Shown in pieces: positions 61,556-64,000 of a stretch of 64,000 nucleotides of DNA (position 1 is the stretch's first letter; each line of letters begins with the position of its first letter). The DNA comes from Actinoplanes sp. DH11 (GTDB lineage Bacteria > Actinomycetota > Actinomycetes > Mycobacteriales > Micromonosporaceae), in NCBI RefSeq assembly GCF_020873875.1, contig NZ_JAHWGU010000032.1, positions 1 to 64,000 on the forward strand, read 5' to 3'. Both the position numbers and the translations under genes were made by a program. Below the pieces are notes generated by a model. That model did not search any database and was not told the origin of the DNA. It saw only the letters and a program-made list of their open reading frames with translations.

Positions 61556-63069
61556 GCTCGCCTCCAAGCGCGACCCTCGCGGGCCAGCATCTCGTCCGAG
61601 GCCCGCGGGCCCCATTCGCCGGAGCGGTACGGTTCCGGGGTGGTGCCGGCCCAGGCCGCCTCCAGCGGGTCGATGACCCGCCACGACTGCTCGACCTCGG
61701 CCGCGTCCGGGAAGAGCGTCCGGTCGCCGATCAGGACGTCCAGCACCAGACGTTCGTACGCCTCCGGGCTGGACTCGGTGAACGCCTCGCCGTACTGGAA
61801 GTCCATCGCGATGTCGCGGACCTCCATGGCGGTGCCAGGCACCTTGGAACCGAACTTCAGCACCACGCCCTCGTCCGGCTGGACCCGGATGACCAGCTGG
61901 TTGTGGCCGAGCATCTCCACGTCGGCGGGGTCGAACGGCAGGTGCGGCGCCTGCTTGAAGAGGATCGCGATCTCGGTGACCCGCCGTGGCATCCGCTTGC
62001 CGACCCGCACGAAGAACGGGACGCCGGCCCAGCGCCGGTTCTGGATGCCGAGACGGACGGCCGCGTACGTCTCCGTCTTGGAATCCGGCGGGATGTTCGC
62101 CTCCTCCAGGTAGCCCGGTGCGCGCTCGCCGGCCACCCAGCCGGGCAGGTATTGCCCCCGGACCGAACCCTTGGAGATGTCCGCCGGCAGCGCGATCGCC
62201 TTGAGGACCTTGAGCTTCTCGGCCCGCACCTCCTGCGGGTCGAAGCTCGTCGGCTCCTCCATGGCGACCAGCGCGAGCAGCTGGAGCAGGTGGTTCTGGA
62301 GCACGTCGCGGGCGGCGCCGGACGCGTCGTAGAACGCCGCCCGGGTGCCGATGCCGACGTCCTCGGCCATGGTGATCTGCACGCTGTCGACGTACTTGGA
62401 GTTCCAGACCGGCTCGAACAGGCTGTTCGCGAAGCGCAGCGCCAGAATGTTCTGGACAGTCTCCTTGCCCAGGTAGTGGTCGATCCGGAAGACGTCGTCC
62501 GGGTTGAAGACGTCGTCCACGAGCTCGTTCAGCGCGACCGCCGAGGAGAAGTCGTGGCCGAACGGCTTCTCCACCACGACCCGGCGCCAGCCGCCCAGCT
62601 TCGCGTTGTCGGCGAGGCCGGTGCGGTTGAGCTGGTTGAGCACCAGCGGGAACGCGGCCGGCGGGATGGAGAAGTAGAAGGCGGTGTTGCCGGTGATCCC
62701 GTTGCGCGCACGGAGCTCGTCCAGGGTCTCGGCAAGCTTGTCGAAGTCGTCGTCGTCGTCGAACGAGCCGGGCACGAAGTGGAACTGGCTGTTGAGTCGC
62801 TGCCAGACGTCCTCGCGCCAGGGCGTCCGGGCGCCCTTCTTCGCGGAGGCGTAGGCCAGTGCCTCAAAGTCACCGTCGCCCCAGTCGGCCCGGGCGAAGC
62901 CCACGACCACGAAGCCGGGCGGCAGCAGACCCCGGTTGGCCAGGTCGTACACGGCCGGGATGAGCTTTTTACGGGACAGGTCACCGGTGACCCCGAAGAT
63001 CACGAGAGCGCAGGGCTCCGGGATCCGCGGAAGCCGTCGGTCCTGTGCGGTACGCAGCGGATTACCCAC
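61552..63069 (-). CDS. zwf: Glucose-6-phosphate 1-dehydrogenase
   Basis: First enzyme of the oxidative pentose phosphate pathway, producing NADPH. The 505-residue protein has the nucleotide-binding VIFGVTGDLSRKKLIPA near residue 23, VVEKPFGHD near 167 and the active-site RIDHYLGKE near 195. Length is normal. The start is GTG 63069 with AGGATGG eight bases upstream. It is separated from tal by a strong hairpin, so zwf is either expressed from read-through or has a promoter inside the tal end. It overlaps opcA by four bases. Confidence 0.97.
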   Translation of the reverse strand: MGNPLRTAQDRRLPRIPEPCALVIFGVTGDLSRKKLIPAVYDLANRGLLPPGFVVVGFARADWGDGDFEALAYASAKKGARTPWREDVWQRLNSQFHFVPGSFDDDDDFDKLAETLDELRARNGITGNTAFYFSIPPAAFPLVLNQLNRTGLADNAKLGGWRRVVVEKPFGHDFSSAVALNELVDDVFNPDDVFRIDHYLGKETVQNILALRFANSLFEPVWNSKYVDSVQITMAEDVGIGTRAAFYDASGAARDVLQNHLLQLLALVAMEEPTSFDPQEVRAEKLKVLKAIALPADISKGSVRGQYLPGWVAGERAPGYLEEANIPPDSKTETYAAVRLGIQNRRWAGVPFFVRVGKRMPRRVTEIAILFKQAPHLPFDPADVEMLGHNQLVIRVQPDEGVVLKFGSKVPGTAMEVRDIAMDFQYGEAFTESSPEAYERLVLDVLIGDRTLFPDAAEVEQSWRVIDPLEAAWAGTTPEPYRSGEWGPRASDEMLAREGRAWRRA

Positions 63070-63099
63070 GTTGCCATCCTGCCAGTTTTTAGCGAACGG

Positions 63100-63132
63100 A
63101 GCGGCCTGTCGCGACAGACGCGACAGGCCGCT
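63100..63132 (-). terminator. Hairpin between tal and zwf
   Basis: AGCGGCCTGTCGCG at 63100-63113 pairs perfectly with CGCGACAGGCCGCT at 63119-63132 around five bases. It begins 12 bases after the tal stop and ends 31 bases before the zwf start. No T-run follows in the tal direction, so it may cause partial termination or protect the upstream mRNA end. Confidence 0.75.
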
Positions 63133-63144
63133 GTTGGTGCTTCG

Positions 63145-64000
63145 TCAGGCGGCGTCGCTGGGGTGCTTCGCGCCGGAGCTGGCGGCCTTGAGGGACTTGG
63201 TGACGCCCTCGAGCAGTTCCTTCCAGCTGGCCTCGAACTTCTCGACGCCCTCGTCCTCGAGGACCTTGAAGACGTCGGTGACGTCGATGCCGGCAGCGGT
63301 GAGGTCCGCGAAGGTCTTCTCGGCATCCGCGAAGTTCGGGGTCACGGTGTCGCCCTTGGTGGTGCCGTGGTCCTCGTAGGCGAAGATGACCGACTCCGGC
63401 ATGGTGTTGACCGTGCCCGGAGCGACCAGCTCCTCGACGTAGATGGTGTCGAGGAAGTCGGGGTTCTTCGTCCCCGTCGACGCCCACAGCGGCCGCTGCG
63501 GCTGCGCACCGGCATCGGCCAGGGCCTTCCACCGGTCGCCCTCGAACACCTCGGTGTACGCCTGGTAGGCGAGCCGGGCGTTGGCGATGGCCGCCTTGCC
63601 CTTGAGCGCCTTGGCCTCGTCCGAACCGATCTTGTCGAGGCGCTTGTCGACCTCGCTGTCCACGCGCGAGACGAAGAACGACGCGACCGACCCGATCTTG
63701 GACAGGTCGTGGCCGTTCTCCTTCGCCTTCTCCAGACCGGTCAGGAACGCCTCCATGACGGCCCGGTAGCGCTCGACGGAGAAGATCAGCGTGACGTTGA
63801 CGCTGATGCCGTTGCCCAGCACCTCGGTGATGGCCGGTAGGCCCGCCTCGGTCGCCGGGATCTTGATGTAGAGGTTGGGCCGGTCCACCAGCCACCAGAG
63901 GGTCTTCGCCTCGGCGACGGTGGCGGCGGTCTCGTGCGCCTTGCGCGGGTCCACCTCGATCGAGATCCGGCCGTCGACCCCGTTCGAGGAGTCGTAGTTG
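63145..64000 (-). CDS. tal: Transaldolase, C-terminal part (cut by the window end)
   Basis: Transfers a dihydroxyacetone unit between sugar phosphates in the non-oxidative pentose phosphate pathway. The visible 285 residues start with NYDSSNGVDGRISIEVDPR and contain the Schiff-base Lys in LYIKIPATEAGLPA, NVTLIFSVERY, and PLWASTGTKNPDFLDT, typical of the actinobacterial two-domain form. The N-terminal codons lie outside the window (strand minus, so beyond 64000). It precedes zwf-opcA-pgl in the same direction; in Streptomyces tkt is normally the gene before tal. Confidence 0.95.
   Translation of the reverse strand, partial: NYDSSNGVDGRISIEVDPRKAHETAATVAEAKTLWWLVDRPNLYIKIPATEAGLPAITEVLGNGISVNVTLIFSVERYRAVMEAFLTGLEKAKENGHDLSKIGSVASFFVSRVDSEVDKRLDKIGSDEAKALKGKAAIANARLAYQAYTEVFEGDRWKALADAGAQPQRPLWASTGTKNPDFLDTIYVEELVAPGTVNTMPESVIFAYEDHGTTKGDTVTPNFADAEKTFADLTAAGIDVTDVFKVLEDEGVEKFEASWKELLEGVTKSLKAASSGAKHPSDAA

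Overview
The window is about 70% GC and carries a gene order typical of filamentous Actinobacteria: pyk, pdtaR-type regulator, liv transporter, polA, rpsA, coaE-grpB, uvrB, terC, uvrA, uvrC-rapZ-yvcK-whiA, gap-pgk-tpiA-secG, rbpA, pgl-opcA-zwf-tal. WhiA, RbpA, OpcA, an ANTAR regulator, mycothiol-type DinB enzymes and a SARP-type regulator all point to this group. The order matches what I recall of Streptomyces and Micromonosporaceae. The extra repeats and accessory genes look most like Actinoplanes/Micromonospora, but that genus-level call is inference.

Layout. 1-125: end of an IS element (IS30-like). 494-4035: pyk, an acyl-CoA thioesterase and a DUF308-type membrane protein. 4349-5217: a tRNA with a leucine anticodon and an ANTAR response regulator. 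5442-11841: a branched-chain amino acid ABC transporter, with four plus-strand genes and a minus-strand binding protein. Between the two parts lies a repeat-rich 1 kb gap. 12075-18756: polA, an ArsR regulator, small DUF3140/DUF2945 genes, a methyltransferase and rpsA. 18870-25840: coaE-grpB, uvrB, a 1.4 kb repeat-filled gap, an ABM-domain protein, and terC behind a probable Mn2+ riboswitch. 26022-29659: an MmpS-like protein, typA and a lytic transglycosylase lipoprotein. 29845-34775: accessory genes, namely a divergent L11 paralogue, a ClpP-like protein without catalytic residues, two roadblock proteins, a PIG-V-like mannosyltransferase, and an ECF sigma factor with its partner. 34860-39321: MBL hydrolase, DinB-fold enzyme, rsgA and a GT-C-like membrane protein. 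39432-46322: uvrA, Rieske protein, uvrC and rapZ. 46319-52580: yvcK, whiA, glycolysis genes, secG and rbpA. 52584-59728: GNAT, an XRE-SARP regulator and a divergent 1780-residue secreted subtilase with nine FN3 repeats. 59785-64000: oxidative pentose phosphate genes on the minus strand, with tal cut by the window end.

Main observations. (1) polA, uvrB, uvrA and uvrC each carry an NTGTC-N12-TAnnnT promoter, the layout of the LexA-independent (RecA-NDp/PafBC) damage promoter. In three of the four the start codon sits at the predicted transcription start, so the mRNAs are probably leaderless. (2) A stand-alone L11 paralogue lacks the N-terminal prolines bound by thiopeptides and has a structured leader. 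(3) A 62-bp tandem repeat family with palindromic ends occurs in two intergenic regions 13 kb apart, together with many other short tandem repeats in gene-free gaps. (4) The ClpP-like protein has lost its Ser and His. (5) The CAA-anticodon tRNA has a short variable arm.
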